DNA of 64,000 nt from Cryptomeria japonica (GCF_030272615.1 NC_081408.1:611885673-611949672); one strand, 5' to 3'. Shown: positions 23,461-35,533, numbered from the stretch's first letter. Translations and numbers: made by a program. Notes: generated by a model from the letters alone, not told the origin.

Positions 23461-24616
23461 CCTTGTAAGTATTCATGCATCTTTGTCTCCTATGATCTGC
23501 TTCGGATCATGATGCAGTCTTACATACCTAGGAATGACCGTAGTTGGTTCAACTTGCTTTTCCTCTTCTTTTTTTACTTCATCTTCTTCTTGACCCACTG
23601 AAGCTTCTACTGGTATAGAAACACTGAGGTATTTCCAGTGTTTGTCACTTGTTTCTTTCTTAACCAGTTCCCAAAAGGCTAAACCTAGTTCATCTTCTAT
23701 TTGCTTGCTACCAGTTTCCTCAGGCTTCTCAGGGGATTCATCAACCTTGACTTTGATACTCTCAACAATCTTCTGAATCCTGTTGTTGTAGCACTTGAGA
23801 GCTTTGCTTTTAGTGGAATATCCTAGGAATATTCCTTCATCACGCTTAGGATTAAACTTACTTAGGTGCTCACCTATCCTGATATAGCATTTACTCCGAA
23901 ACAATTTGAAATAACTCTGATTGGGAGTTCTCCCATTCTATTACTCATAGGGGGTTTTGTATTTACCTTTGTTAATGAGTACCTGGATCATGGTATAGAC
24001 TAGAGTGCTCACCACTTCTCTCCAAAATGTGTGAGCAACATTTCCTTGGATCAACATAGTTCTGGCCACTTCAACCATAGTCCTATTATTTCTTTCTACT
24101 ATATCATTCTGTTGTGGTGTCCTTTGGGCAAAAAATTGCTTCTTAATCCTGTTCTCCTCACAATACTTATTGAATTCATCAGAAGTGAATTCACCTCCCT
24201 GATTGGTCCTTAGGCATTTTATCCTTCTACCACTCTCCTTCTCCACCAATTCCCTAAAGACTTTGAGCTTTCCAAATGCCTCAGATTTTTCTTTCAAGAA
24301 TGTGACCCACATCATTCTGGAGCAATCATCGGTAATTATCATGAAGTACCAATCTCCCTGAATGCTTCTAGTTTTCATCAGACCACAGAGATCAGTGTGC
24401 ACTAGATCAAGTAAGTTCTCCATGGAAAAAAGACTTACCTTTGAATGTTGAGGAAGACATCTTCCCAAGTTGGTATTCTCTGCATAAGACATTCTCCGGT
24501 TTGTTCAGCAAAGGCAATCCTCTTATTGCCTTGATCTTACTAGCCTTCACAATATTATCAAAATTTATATGACAAAGTCTCCTATGCCATATCCAACTAT
24601 CATCAAATATCGCCAT
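23461..24616 (-). pseudogene. copia D integrase
   Basis: 24407-24616 gives WIWHRRLCHINFDN and a zinc-binding tail where the family CRECQLGKM reads CREYQLGKM, so one metal ligand is lost. 23941-24492 holds the catalytic core: LVHTDLCGLM, MIITDDCSRMMWVTFLKEK, LRTNQGGEFTSDEFNKYC and TPQQNDIVERNNRTMVEVA. The second Asp is replaced (TNQGGEF where relatives have TDQGGEF or SDQGGEF), so the DDE triad is damaged. 23473-23904 is the C-terminal region with IFLGYSTKSKALKCYNN. Frame changes separate the parts. Confidence 0.88.
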
Positions 24617-26008
24617 TAGACACTAACTAATCTTGGAATTCAGCTGAAACAAGTTTCCTCTTGTCTTCATACCAGTGGCAATAAGTTCACCACTCTTTCC
24701 AATTATTCTACAGACTCCACCTTTGAATTCCAATATGAGTCCTTTGTTGTTTAGTTGAGAAACACTCAAAAGATTATGCTTAAGGCCTTCCACCCAATAA
24801 ACATCATCTGCACTACTCTTTCCATTTAGTGAGATGGATCCTTTTTCTTTCACCATGGAAGGTGCATCATTGCCAAACTGGACAACATCACCATCATATT
24901 CTTCAAGACACATTAACATTCTCCAATCACTGGTTACGTGGTGGGAACACCCACTATCAATGATCCACTTGTTAGAGTTGTTAATATGTGAGACAAGGGC
25001 TTTTTGGTCTGACAACTCTTCCTTGACAACCACAAACACTATGTCCTCATTCTCTTCATCCTTAGATTCCTCATCGGTAACACCTCCATCCACTGCAACA
25101 AGACAATTTCTCCTACCTACTCCTTTATACATCATAAAACTCTTTGGTTTATCCTTATTATCATTGTTAGGACAGTTCACAACTATATGTCCTATCTTAT
25201 TGTAGGAAAAACACTTTAGAGGAAGCTTACCTCTGTATTTTCTGGTGCCTTTTGGAAGTCTCTTAGTAAGAAGAGCTTCAAACTCCATCAAAATCTCCTC
25301 ATCATCCATATCTTTGCTTGGCCTGGATTCATAACTGGTACTGACCTCTTTTCCTTTCCTGGTTGGTGCAAAAGAAGTAGATGCTCTAAAGGTTGACTCG
25401 GTCTTTTGAACACTACCATCATAGCCATTCAATTCATATGCAGTCAAATTTGCAATAATAGAGTCTAAAGATACCTTGATTTTGTTGATAGACCTTAGCT
25501 CCTGAATAGCAGCAACCCTGATTGCATAGACCAGTAAAAGTGATCTCAGAACTTTACTGATAATAGTGGCATCATCAATTGTTCCACTAGTGCTCTTGAT
25601 CTCTCCAACCACTATCTTGATTCTTATGCCATACTATTGAATGGTCTCTCCTTCAACCATCCTCATATCTTCAAACTTTCCTCTAAGGCTTTCTTCCTTA
25701 GCTTGCTTGACATGTTCATCACCACTATCAATGGATTCCAGTTTGTCCCATACTTCTTTCGGATTGTCCTTATCTTGTACATAAATGAACTCTACATCGG
25801 ACAAGCTGCTAATAAGGGCTTCCATGACTTGCCCATTTTCTTTTATCTCTCTTTCCGGATCATCGGGTAGAGTGCCAAAGGGGATTACATATGCAATCTC
25901 AACATAGTTCCAATGTTGTGCACCCAAACTCTTGATATATATCTTCATCCTGTCCTTCCATATTTTAAATTTGTCCCTGTTGAACTTAGGACCTTCCCTC
26001 TTCATCAT
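24617..26008 (-). pseudogene. copia D Gag-protease, nearly open
   Basis: From ATG 26006-26008 (MMKREGPKFNRDKFKIW) the frame stays open to one stop near 25632 and then to 24623. Gag motifs: WNYVEIAYVIPFGTLPDD, SLSDVEFIYVQDKDNPKEVW and YGIRIKIVVGEIKSTSG-like sequence. The knuckle reads KCFSYNKIGHIVVNC, with the second Cys replaced by Tyr. Protease: WIIDSGCSHHVTSDW, FGNDAPSMVKEKGSI, DDVYWVEGLKHNLLSVSQL. This is the best preserved Gag-protease of the copia group in the window. Confidence 0.9.
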
Positions 26009-26065
26009 TAAAATGTGATCTTTTTCCTTAAGCAGTTAAGCTTATATCATCAAGGATTTGGATGA

Positions 26066-26077
26066 GCTCTAATACCA
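26066..26077 (-). promoter_or_regulatory. copia D primer binding site, one change
   Basis: TGGTATTAGAGC on the minus strand, the Met-tRNA primer site with one C-to-T change, 2 nt from the LTR at 26080. Confidence 0.85.
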
Positions 26078-26079
26078 AT

Positions 26080-26579
26080 TGATTATTAATGATGAACTAC
26101 TAAGGTCCTAACCGGTACTGAGAGGGTGAGGTGAATCAGTACAAAAAAAAAACTGCTTTAATACTTTGTCATATCAAAACACAACTGAATAATTATCTTC
26201 ACCACTGAACTTAACCATAGCTATACCAGTTGAACAAAAATTCTTCAGATAACATTCAATAGATCTCAAACCTTGATAACTATTTCACTGATATAATCAT
26301 GCATGAGTTGTACCAATAATACCACAACTATTTGACAATGCATGCATATCTAATTTAATCAAAACCATACAATCATCACATGAAAATATCACAACCCATA
26401 ACACTTAGATTTTTCACGTGGAAACCCAAATGGGAAAAACCATGGTGGGAGTGAATACCCACATGCTGTTTTTAAACTCTTCTCTATTAGGAGCCTAGTC
26501 TGGTTAAAGACTTTATAATAAAGGTCCTATTGAAACCTTGTTAGTAGTTACCTCGCTAGAGGATTTAAATAACTCAATA
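26080..26579 (-). repeat. 5' LTR of copia D, truncated
   Basis: Matches 20311 onward for 500 bp, with an internal deletion of several tens of bases near 26530 relative to the left copy, and stops at the E junction. The hairpin at 26115-26142 is GTACTGA paired with TCAGTAC. Confidence 0.88.
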
Positions 26580-27385
26580 TGTTAGGATTGCCATAGATAC
26601 TGAGAGGGGGAGGGTGAAACAATATCTAACCGGTTGTAATATTTTCTTAACTTAAAACATGTAGAGCATATTAATAATGTGTACTGGTAAACAAAAAGTA
26701 ATGCAATAAACAGAGAAAAAAGAAACCACATGAAAAACACACCATAACACAATCTTTTAATGAGGAAACCCGATGTGGGAAAAATCTCAGTGGGATTTGT
26801 GACCCACAATATTCACTTACTGGCCAATAAGAGAATATTACTGCTACAAGAGGGGCCTGCACATGCAGGAAGGCCAAGTGCATAAAGCTCATTGCTCAAT
26901 TACAAAATGGGAAGTCTCACTAACTTACAAAAAGGATTATATAAAATCAATGTCTTTTACTGCTTCAAAATAGCATCTACTATGACAGATCTAGTACCAG
27001 TTTATAGCTCTTCTTCTTATATAAACCCTTAACCTATAATTCGCATAATAGGTCTGCCTTATTTCGCCTGATTATATTCCTCTGTGTATTACAAAATGCT
27101 CTACAATGATCTCTCTTATATAAGAGTCATTTTACAACTTGCCAAGTTAGCTTACAATGATTTTTCAATAATAAACAAAATATATTAACAACAAAATTCC
27201 TGTCAGCTTCTGTGTTGGTATGCTTCCTTTCACTATCGGTGCCAGTGGTCTGTGTGTTGGTGTAGAATCTAACTTTGCTAGTGCTGGTGGATTGCCTTGC
27301 CAATGCCATAGGATTGTAAGGTTGCCATCAATGACAAAACCTTCAATCACTTACAATGTCTCATTGGAGTGTGCATTTGCCAACA
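26580..27385 (-). repeat. 3' LTR of element E
   Basis: TGTTAGGATTG to GCCAACA. It contains a hairpin at 26595-26625, AGATA-TG paired with CA-TATCT with one mismatch around GAGAGGGGGAGGGTGAAA-type sequence, and a GAGGAAACCC...GGGAAAAATC block at 26760-26788, as in the copia LTRs. Confidence 0.85.
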
Positions 27386-27545
27386 ATCTCCCCCTTTGGA
27401 ATTGATGGCAACACTCATGAGAAAAATTCAGATGTGTATCCAAAAATTGAAGTCCAAAAATTGTTACAAAATATGTATGCTCCCCCTGAGCAAATGATCC
27501 CTAACATATTGGATTTTTCTTTTACCACTACTCCCCCTTTGGCAT
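27386..27545 (-). promoter_or_regulatory. element E polypurine tract plus PPT-like tracts
   Basis: CTCCCCCTTTGG on the plus strand at 27388-27399 next to the LTR. It recurs near 27480 (CTCCCCCTGAGC) and near 27532 (CTCCCCCTTTGGCATCAATG), the last nearly repeating the LTR-adjacent block. Confidence 0.7.
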
Positions 27546-27599
27546 CAATGACAAAGGTTGTCAAAGTGTCAATAGAGTGTAGTTTCCTGTCTCAACCTT

Positions 27600-29517
27600 G
27601 TAACCGGTTGGTTACAATTTGAAAAAGTTCTGCTAGAACCAAATTCAAGTTCTCAATGAACTTTTTACTTTCTTTTATTGTGGCCTTTATCCTCTGAACT
27701 ATACTGGTGAGGTGTTGCATTTACTCTGCCAGTGTTTTCTGTCCTTATACTAATGCATCAAATATTTCTTTCCTTAAACATGTGAGGTAGTCCAACTTTG
27801 GACTTAATATCCATTTCAGATCCTTAGCCTTACTTTTTTATTTTCTCCTTTTCTCTTTCTAGCTTTAGTAACTCTTCCTCAAGACCTATTATCTTTTGCT
27901 CAACAATTGATAATGAATCAAATGAATTAATAAAATTGTCAGCTAGCTTATTAATTTCCTCCTATATCTTGCTCATTTTCTTGTCTATGTGAACTGTCAA
28001 AAAGTTTGTCTTAAAAGTGTGCTGCACAGTTCTAGTAGAAGTGTGTCAAACTGCCTTGTACACTTCTTTATTTGTTCCTCAAAGAATTTATGTTTTTCTT
28101 TTTCTAACCTCTCTTTGAATGCTTCCTCCTTTATTTGTTCAATTGTCACTGTGTTGTCAGTAATATACTTAGACAAAGTGTCAAGTTGACTCAAAGAATC
28201 CTTATTATCTACATTGCATTTTGGAGATATCATCTTCAAAATTGGAATTGTGTCATCTATAGCTTTATATGCCTGTGAACTACAATCTATTATTTTCTTT
28301 ATAGAATCTAAAAGAACTTCAGTTACATTTGTTGATTTAAATCTTGCAATTGAAGAGCCAACACTCTAAATTCCACCGGTGGGAGCAATATCCTTGCTTG
28401 CAGTGACCTCTGGTAGGTCAGTCTGTGTTTCCATTTCCTTAAGCAATGATTTGTTTTGCTCAATAGTTGTTGGTGGCGCTGATTTTGTATTAACCTGTTC
28501 CTGTGCTAGAGCCTATTGCTCTATTTGTTGTTCTATTTTCCCATATGTTGGTTTACCTTCTATGTTATCTATGTTATCAGTTATAGATGTCTCACTAGCC
28601 TTATCTATCTTACGGGTTATGTCCTTATCTACCATGATGTTGACATTCTGAGTATCAACATCTACTTTATATAATACCTCAAAATTAGGATTTGTATCCT
28701 CCTATGATATATCCATACTCTCATCAACTGGTTGATCTTTAGTTGTTGTTATCGGTGGTGGGGATAAATTATCTCTTATTTTGATGCTTGGAGGTCCACC
28801 AACCTTTCCTTTTCCCGTATCCTTGTCTTTCTGATATACCTTGATTGGTTTAGGGTTTCTATACTCTTCCTATTTTTCCTTCTCAACAAGGAATATATCC
28901 CATGCATTTTTAGTTTCTTCTGTAACCTCATTTACTCTTCCAACCATTAGTGCAATATGCCAGTGTGTAGTAGAGAATACTGACCAGTTATCCCCTACAA
29001 TTAGATCATCTACTTCTTTTGGAGAGTTAATTGGGTAGACAACACATAATTTTTCAACTTTTATTTTCTTGTCAAGCTCTACAACAACTTGTCTTCTTGT
29101 TTCCAGTCTCTTGAATAGTTCATCTGGTTGTTCATCTACAACTTGCATCAAGAATTTCTTGTAGATATCCAAGTGTAAACATTTTTTTCAACCTTTTCTT
29201 TATCATCAATTGATAGTGAGTCATATAGTTTGTTGATGTTTTTCAATTGTCCTTCCTTTATTATTTCATCTAGCAGTCTGTCAATTGGAGTAATATTTTG
29301 TTGAGTCCTTTTCTTTGGTATCAACTTTTTCTTCTTAGGAGTAGACTTCTTGATCAGGGGCCTCACTGCCTATTGTTTTTGTCTGGTTCTTCTAGGTGAA
29401 GGTGTGGATACTAGTGAAGGTTGTCGTTTCCTTACAACTCTTTTAAATGCAACTAGCATGTCACTCTCTGAAGAAGTTGCTACCAGTGAAAGGTGAGTTT
29501 CTGGTTGTTGTGCTTAT
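27600..29517 (-). pseudogene. element E lysine-rich coiled-coil protein, unknown
   Basis: A minus-strand frame with a few stops and a frameshift near 29165. From the N-terminal side: Ser/Arg-rich sequence, a basic KKSTPKKKKLIPKKRTQQ tract, ITPIDRLLDEIIKEGQ, SIDDKEKVEKNVYTW, RRQVVVELDKKIKVEKL, YPINSPKEVDDLI, EETKNAWDIFLVEKEK, then an acidic linker, KCNVDNKDSLSQLD, and Glu/Lys-rich coiled coils (EEAFKERLEKEKHKFFEEQ; LEEELLKLEREKEKIKK). No zinc knuckle and no catalytic motif is visible. The order and spacing match the second frame of element G (SADEKRQIEEV, PDMSVDEIKDHL, VEKETKEQW), so the two are probably homologous. Function unknown. Confidence 0.65.
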
Positions 29518-30296
29518 TGTAGACACCCAAAATTATCCAGTCTAATTAAATAAATATTTTATTTATTTAATTATCTAAGATTAATTCTTCTATTAATTAA
29601 ATAAATCTTTATTTATTTAATTAATTCATTTATCCTCTTCTAGCCTTATTTCTCATTTAAATAAATACTTTTATTTATTTAAATTATCCTTTTCCTAAAT
29701 TAAATAAATATCTTATTTATTTAATTGATCTCACTTCTTCTATTAATTAAATAAATCTTTATTTATTTAATTAATTCATTAACCTTTTCTACACATGACA
29801 CATGTCATTCATCTCTTAATTCATACACTACCTACCCCTTTCATTATTTTATTATTTCTTTTACCTACCCTCTAATCATAGCTGACCTCCTTGTACACCT
29901 CTTAATCTTATCCCTCCATTTCATATTGTGTCTTCTATATAAGGAGATGCCTCCTTCATTATCAAACCCTAATCATTCATTCTAATCAATCATCTTAAGG
30001 ACTTGACTACACTACGATCCTACTTGCAACCACATTCCATTCTTTGTTGAGCTCTTGTGCACATAAAATCTGAGGGCAAATATATCAAGCAAGATCAATG
30101 GAGATAGGAAGAATGGAGATCCAAACCCTATTGGACATGTGATGGTATAATCTTTGTGATTCATTTGATTTGCATTGTCTTAGGTAATCTTCATATGTTA
30201 TGGTGGATCTTTGTTGTTGTTAGGCTAGGGTTTTATGGTTGAATTCTTTTAGCCTTTCAATATCGTTATTATTGTTATCCATTTTCACCATATACA
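29518..30296 (+). repeat. 5' LTR of gypsy element F
   Basis: 779 bp, TGTAGACACCC to CCATATACA. Five AT-rich hairpins lie in tandem at 29543-29775, each with a perfect stem of 12-15 bp (for example 29592-29606 with 29611-29625). A TATA-like TATATAAGG lies at about 29936-29944, followed about 20-30 bp later by CTCCTTCATT; this is a plausible core promoter. Confidence 0.88.
29543..29775. repeat. five tandem AT-rich hairpins in Tat LTR
   Basis: Stems: 29543-29555/29561-29573, 29592-29606/29611-29625, 29655-29666/29673-29684, 29698-29709/29715-29726 and 29742-29756/29761-29775. All are perfectly paired, with 4-6 nt loops. The arms differ (ATTAATTAAATAAAT, ATTTAAATAAAT and others) but always match their partner. 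The same five occur in both LTRs of element H. Confidence 0.85.
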
Positions 30297-30298
30297 TT

Positions 30299-30318
30299 TT
30301 GGCATGCCCGGTGGGACC
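30299..30318 (+). promoter_or_regulatory. primer binding site candidate of element F
   Basis: TGGCATGCCCGGTGGGACCC begins 2 nt after the LTR. H has TGGCACGCCCGGTGGGAC at the same place. Position and the leading TGG fit a tRNA primer site, but I cannot name the tRNA. Confidence 0.6.
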
Positions 30319-30426
30319 CTTGTCCCTTTTGCATTTAACATCCTTGTGGCAGATTTTGTGTTTTGAAGTTGCACATCTGACATTTTTGGCAAGCATTTTG
30401 ATATTTCCACATCTGTGAACTTTTGG

Positions 30427-32056
30427 ATCACGTCTAGGTTCCCTAGTCGCGTCTGCGACATCTGGAATCGCGTCTATGTTATCAGTAGTATTTTTTTTTT
30501 TTCAGGTTCCAGAAACCACATTTGTGTTCTAAAGTCGCGTTTGCGGTGTTTTTAGCCACATCTATGTCCAAAACTCACATCTATGTTCTAGAGCCGCATC
30601 TGTGTCTCTCAAAACCACGTCTGCGTCACAAAGTCATGTCTGTGTTGAGGGTAATCACGTCTGTGTTCACCAGTTTCAAATTTTGGGTTTATTGATTCAG
30701 TTTTGGGTTTTGCATTTAAAGTTTCAGATCCAGTTTATTTGGAGCTAACATTTTCAGATCTAGCTAACGAAATTTGTGTAGCTTGTCTTGAAAGTAAAAT
30801 CGTTTGGTTGAAGGCCCCTATTTTCACAAAGTCTTTTGGAATTAAAATTTACCTAGCTTGTGTGCTTGCAGGAAGGGGTGATTATTTCAAACAATCCAAA
30901 CTACTAATAAATCTTTGTTGCAGGTCCTTGGCAAGGGTTTTTGGATTTTTATTGTGTGCCTTGTTTTCATAGACTAGCGAACACTTCAATTGGTGCACTA
31001 AAATTGAATCATTGTCTTTTGTGTCTTGAGCAATAGGCTCTTTTTGCTTAATCTTTAGAGGGCCTGTCTTCCCATGTGGTCATTAGGACTACTAGTGAGA
31101 AGAGAATGACCTAAGTGGTAGCAAAAGAAAAGCCATCTTCTTCCAAACCACTATAAACAATTGTATTCATGGTGAAAAATATGGATAACGTGTGTTGATT
31201 AGTTCATACCGACACTATGTCTCCCCATAAACCCATTTGATCAAATTTATTTGATCAGTTGTAGGGCGTAACCCCTACCGGTTGGGAACCTTCTGTATTT
31301 AAAGAGCTGAAAGTGCCGCATGTATGGCCACACGAGCGGATGCCCTTACTAGCACCTTTTTGTTTTAGAAGCCCAAATCCTTCTAGTTGTTGGGGCATGA
31401 GGTCAGACCTCTGGTAGTGGCCCACACACATACAGTTCTTAGTAGAGATACAAAGTTCACCACGGGGAGTTTTCATGGGGACTGATGCTTGGCTGACCCG
31501 AGAAGTGAGTACTGAGGGTGGAGCCAATGAGGTCAAGCATCTAAGTATCCACTTTGAATAGCGTAGCCTCGGGGGTAAAACCCTATATGGGATCAACAAC
31601 TATTGTCCTGGCCAGCCATAAGAATTGTGCTTGACTTATTTTAAACATTCAAAACATTCAAGACCAAACAGCAAAACATTGTGTCTTTTGTGTCTTCAAG
31701 TGTATGCAAAACATTTTTACATCAAACAACACACTTTTTATTGGACTCATTTTGGAGTCTAGACACTTGCAAACATTTGGTCTTCAATAACACTATGTCC
31801 TCTTGTCACGAAAAACAATCAAACAGTCAGATTTGGTTACAACAAAATGACTTCACAGATTGGAAAAGATTGCACAAATTTTGCAGAAACACATCTGTGT
31901 TGTATAACTGCGTCTGTGAAGGGCAAAAACGCGTCTGTGTTTATAGAATCAACATTACACTTTGCAAATAAATCTCAGAAGCGCGTCTATGTTGAACAGA
32001 GCCACGTATGTGTCAGGAAATTGCATCTATGAAGTATATAGGCGCGTTTGTGTTCA
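30427..32056 (+). repeat. leader of F with two GCGTCTGTGT arrays
   Basis: Degenerate units around CGCGTCTGTGTT, spaced about 15-25 nt apart, occur at 30427-30670 and 31879-32056. The intervening 31000-31700 is the conserved leader segment also found in H (about 51840-52520). No coding frame with an ATG start is convincing here, although an ATG-less antisense stretch at 31255-31599 is open in both copies. Confidence 0.7.
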
Positions 32057-32789
32057 GAATTGAAAAACTGTTACAATCCAGCAAACAAACATAGTCAGTT
32101 TCAGAATTCTTGAGCTTCCTAGGTCATTTCTCCATGGTTTCATTTAGCATTCAACCTGTCTTTGGGTCTCACAAAGTCCATCATTGCTTCACATCTCATT
32201 TTACATTCACAATTGTCTAAACTTGAATCAAACGGTCACTTGCTTGTCCTCACTATACCTTGTCAACACACTACATACAACAATAATCTTCAAAAGCAGA
32301 CAAACCATTCTTCCTTGTCAAATATTTCCTTAGCCAAGTTCCAACAACTACCACTGAACCAATCGGATAATGAAAACCATTGTCATCTTCTCAAGGATTA
32401 AATAGTTTGTGTTTAGTCTCAACACATCGAGCCAACCGATATTCTATTTCCTCTTCATTGTCCTTAGGTGCAACAACAACATACACATGTCCTAGACAAA
32501 CAAAAAATTAATAAATTGTCAAAATTTAGAATTAAAAAAATACCATTTTTAATTTACACTAAATATAAAAAAGTTTGAAACTAATTTAATCAAATGGCCA
32601 ACAAAATAAAAATGATTACCTTTCTATACAAGGTCTAAAACACGATCATAATCATTTGATGCAATAGTTCATCATTATCTTCAATTGTGTTGATCTGATC
32701 TTGTGCTTGAGTAGGAGTCAACGATCTTTGATTCCAATCTTCAACCCATTCAGTATTCTCACATAGATTAGAATCACCTGAAATACAAA

Positions 32790-34662
32790 ACTGACAAAAA
32801 CATGTAAGTTCCCTTATTCATATAGTCCATGTGCTTGCATTTGAACTCTTAAATGAATGCCATTTTGCCGATCCACTAATTGGCTCACAATCAAGTTTCG
32901 ACACAATGTTTTCCTCTTCAACTAACCAAAAGAATCGTTGAATTGTAGAGTTCACACTTGATCCAGTAGATAAGGTTGTGTTGCACCAATCTACAATTCC
33001 ACATGTATCTTTAAATTTTACATTATCTTCAAATTTTAATTTCTCTCTATTAAGAATTCTTTTAACACATGCACCAGCTCCATCATGTTCTCCTTTACTA
33101 TGTCCAGCTTCAAAAAAACTTCATATATGTTGGATATTGTATTCCTTGTGAGCCATGCTTAACCAATAAAACATTCGAGCATTCTTGAATTGTCCAGTAC
33201 AATTATCTGACCATATAAGATGTTCTGTTATCTAGATTCCTCTTTCTCTTATATTTCTATAAAATATGCTGCAACAATATTGAACAAACTCTGACGAGTG
33301 CATCCTATTATCACTCACACAGAAATGATACTCCCTTAGGATTTTTCTATCATCCTCTGTGCTATCATCTACATGTCTATAAACAATATGAACAAAAATA
33401 GCAACTTGAGTGGAATTGTAATATTGAGATTGAATTTCCTGTTGTGGCTTAAGAGTATAGTTTTCTGCAAAGTCCACCACTGATAGTATACTTCCAACTA
33501 GAAATGTATTTCTACATGTGTGAAATTGAGAATCAAGCCATCTAGCATGTTGAGAGTGTGTCACATATTTTGGTACAATCTTACTTTTAAATTCTGATAT
33601 GAATGCATGTACACTAACCTTCTTTTTGATTAAATCGACACACTTTTCTATTTTCCCATCCTTTAAGGGATACTCAACATTCTTAAATCTTCTAACATCC
33701 ACTAGTTGTTGTCCAAAATCAGTTTCACTACTCTCATGCATACATTCTACTAGTGATGAAAAATTGCCACAATTAGAGCATTGTCTAGAGATACATGAAT
33801 GTAAATAAAATAATTGCCTATCAGTTCTTTGACAAAATAAAATTTCTACAAATTCCTTGATTGATTTAGATGGCATATCAATACCAAATTCCTAGATAAG
33901 CATGTTACTATGCACAACACAATGTATGTATCAAAAAACATAATAATAGTAATGAAATTGCACGTGCGTTTTACAACAAGAGACTCTTTGCTTATTAATT
34001 TTGACATACCAGGGCTTGTCTTTTTCAAATGATCTTTGACTTATAGTAATATTTCCAGGTAACAAAACTTCATCCAAAAATTTTCTATAAAATTCAGTTT
34101 GAGTTGTGTCTAATAGGTGTTTTGGATGAGGGTCACGAATTTTACACCCCACTCTCAACTTTAGAACATCTCTAGCATTAGATGATACCCTTGAATTATC
34201 ATGCCAAAACTTTTCAACAAAAGATTTCACTTCAATATTCAATTTCATATCTGCCCTACAAAGTCTACCACTAAAACTCCAACTTTGGTTGATTGGATCA
34301 CTTTCAATACTTTCTCTTCTTTTAGCTGCTCTAACCAATGTTTTAGGATACATCTTTAAAATTCCACTAATGTTGCTTACCATCCTTTTATTCAAGGTTG
34401 CTTTATTCACTATGGTAGTTGTTATAGCTCATCGCGCCACATTCTTATCTTTAAATCGACTCATTGTACCAATAGATTCAATGACACTTGCAACAGTAGA
34501 CATAGCATGCTTAACAGATTCATCTTTTTTGGATGGTTTCACATAGATGCCTATTTTTTTCATCACTTTTCTCATTTTCCATATTCTCATCAATTGCATC
34601 ATAAGTTGACATTTAATTGCAAGTTTTTTTCGATAAAAAAACTTTGTATATTCTATTGCCAT
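32790..34662 (-). pseudogene. DDE-like transposase of element J
   Basis: One frame (about 625 codons) with a few stops. Readable in order: RAAKRRESIESDP, VEKFWHDNSRVSSNARDV, RDPHPKHLLDTTQTEFYRKF, then CSNCGNFSSLVECMH, HAFISEFKSKIVPKYVTHSQHARW, VVDFAENYTLKPQQEIQSQ (candidate first Asp), IYRHVDDS-type spacer, LIWSDNCTGQFKNARMFYWL (candidate second Asp) and AGHSKGEHDGAGACVKR (candidate Glu). DFAENY...SDN.TGQFKN...HGKGE.DG.G is a set I know from uncharacterised transposase-like proteins of eukaryotes, but I cannot name the family. Stops at 33229-33231 and about 33120 break the frame. Confidence 0.55.
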
Positions 34663-34678
34663 ATGTTCTTATCTATCT

Positions 34679-35227
34679 CTAAGAAATCTTACCAAGAAGA
34701 TTATCCAAAACCTTTTTTTCAATTTTTATTAAAAAGTTTCCTTGATCTTCAACAATTGGAGGATTTTCATTTTCACCATGTTCAAAAGGATTTTCACTTT
34801 CAAAATTCAAAATAATTTCATCTTTACCCACATGAAGGTTTTCATTTTCATGGACAATTCTACCAATCTCAACATTGGTATATCCAACTTCTACTAAATC
34901 ATCAATATGAATATCACCTATAATCACATTATCCATGTCTTCTAGAGAAGGATTTGAAGATGTATCTGGATAATTTGAAGATGTACCTGGATTTGAGGAT
35001 GTTGTACTTGGAATATTCTTCATAATTGTTTCATTCACATCAACATCATCCATAATTGCATCATCTACATCCATTTGATCCCCCAAGGCATCATCTTGAA
35101 TGTTTGGCTCTTCCATTGTTGTGGATCCAGAAGCATCAGGATTATTCATTTGTCGGATCCTCATTCTTCTATCCCTCTGACATTTGGCCTCCTTCTCTCT
35201 TTCTTCTTGAATTTTCTCGACGGTCAA
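34679..35227 (-). pseudogene. element J N-terminal acidic region
   Basis: A 182-codon frame, in a different frame from 32790-34662, with a basic start (REREKEAKCQRDRRMRIRQ) and a long Asp/Asn/Ser-rich segment (DDALGDQMDVDDAIMDDVD, then TTSSNPGTSSNYPDTSSN). It probably belongs to the transposase gene, joined by an intron or a frameshift. There is no known domain, and the start codon is not clear. Confidence 0.4.
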
Positions 35228-35458
35228 TTCCCTCCTTTTTTCTTTTTCTAACGTTGTTTAGACCCCATGACTAAAAACTTATGCAATAAATGCTGCCTTC
35301 AAAAAATGGATCTAAAATTGCAACAAAAGAGCATCCAAAGGAGAACTAAATCATAATATATCATGTAAAAACTCGCACATTTGAAGACATGTTTTATTAT
35401 GTTAAATGATCACTTATTTATACAATTCCAAAAAAAAAAATTAATGAAAAAACAAAAT

Positions 35459-35533
35459 GGGATCCCGTGTTGTTTTTTTATTTTTAAATAATTTGCAAGT
35501 TAGAACAGGATCCCATTTTTAATACGGGATCCC
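35459..35533. repeat. inverted repeat around GGGATCCC
   Basis: GGGATCCCGT (35459-35468) and ACGGGATCCC (35524-35533) are perfect inverted repeats; a third AGGATCCCAT lies between them. This may be the end of element J, but no partner was found on the left. Confidence 0.6.

Larger units (their letters stand above)
20311..26579 (-). mobile_element. Ty1/copia element D, right LTR truncated
   Basis: Has a full 3' LTR (20311-21705), purine tract, broken copia genes, a primer site with one change, and the first 500 bp of the 5' LTR. That LTR is cut at 26579 by element E. The left flank actaa (20306-20310) is the probable target duplication; the right side is lost. Only 19 bp separate it from element B, so the two insertions are almost adjacent. 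Confidence 0.88.
26580..29517 (-). mobile_element. pol-less LTR element E, 5' part missing
   Basis: An 806-bp LTR with a purine tract, followed by a long coding region without any protease, integrase or RT motif. It is inserted in the 5' LTR of copia D (left flank caata, 26575-26579). The right part, which would hold the primer site and 5' LTR, is missing: at 29518 gypsy F begins and nothing of E or D is recognised beyond it. Its coding region resembles the second frame of element G. Confidence 0.7.
29518..32281 (+). mobile_element. Tat-like gypsy element F: 5' LTR and leader only
   Basis: A 5' LTR (29518-30296), primer-site candidate and about 2 kb of leader, matching the leader of element H in reverse orientation. 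Similarity stops near 32281, at a point about 270 bp before the gag start in H; gag and pol are absent. The left flank is cttat (29513-29517). It lies in element E. The right part has been lost, and the order of events at this breakpoint is unclear. Confidence 0.8.

Noticed and set aside
31255-31599. 114-codon antisense open frame in the leader of F, with an equal-length counterpart in H (51920-52264)
   Set aside because: It starts at TTG, not ATG. The copies differ by about as many amino-acid-changing as silent changes by eye, and the whole leader is similar between the two elements, so there is no sign of coding selection.
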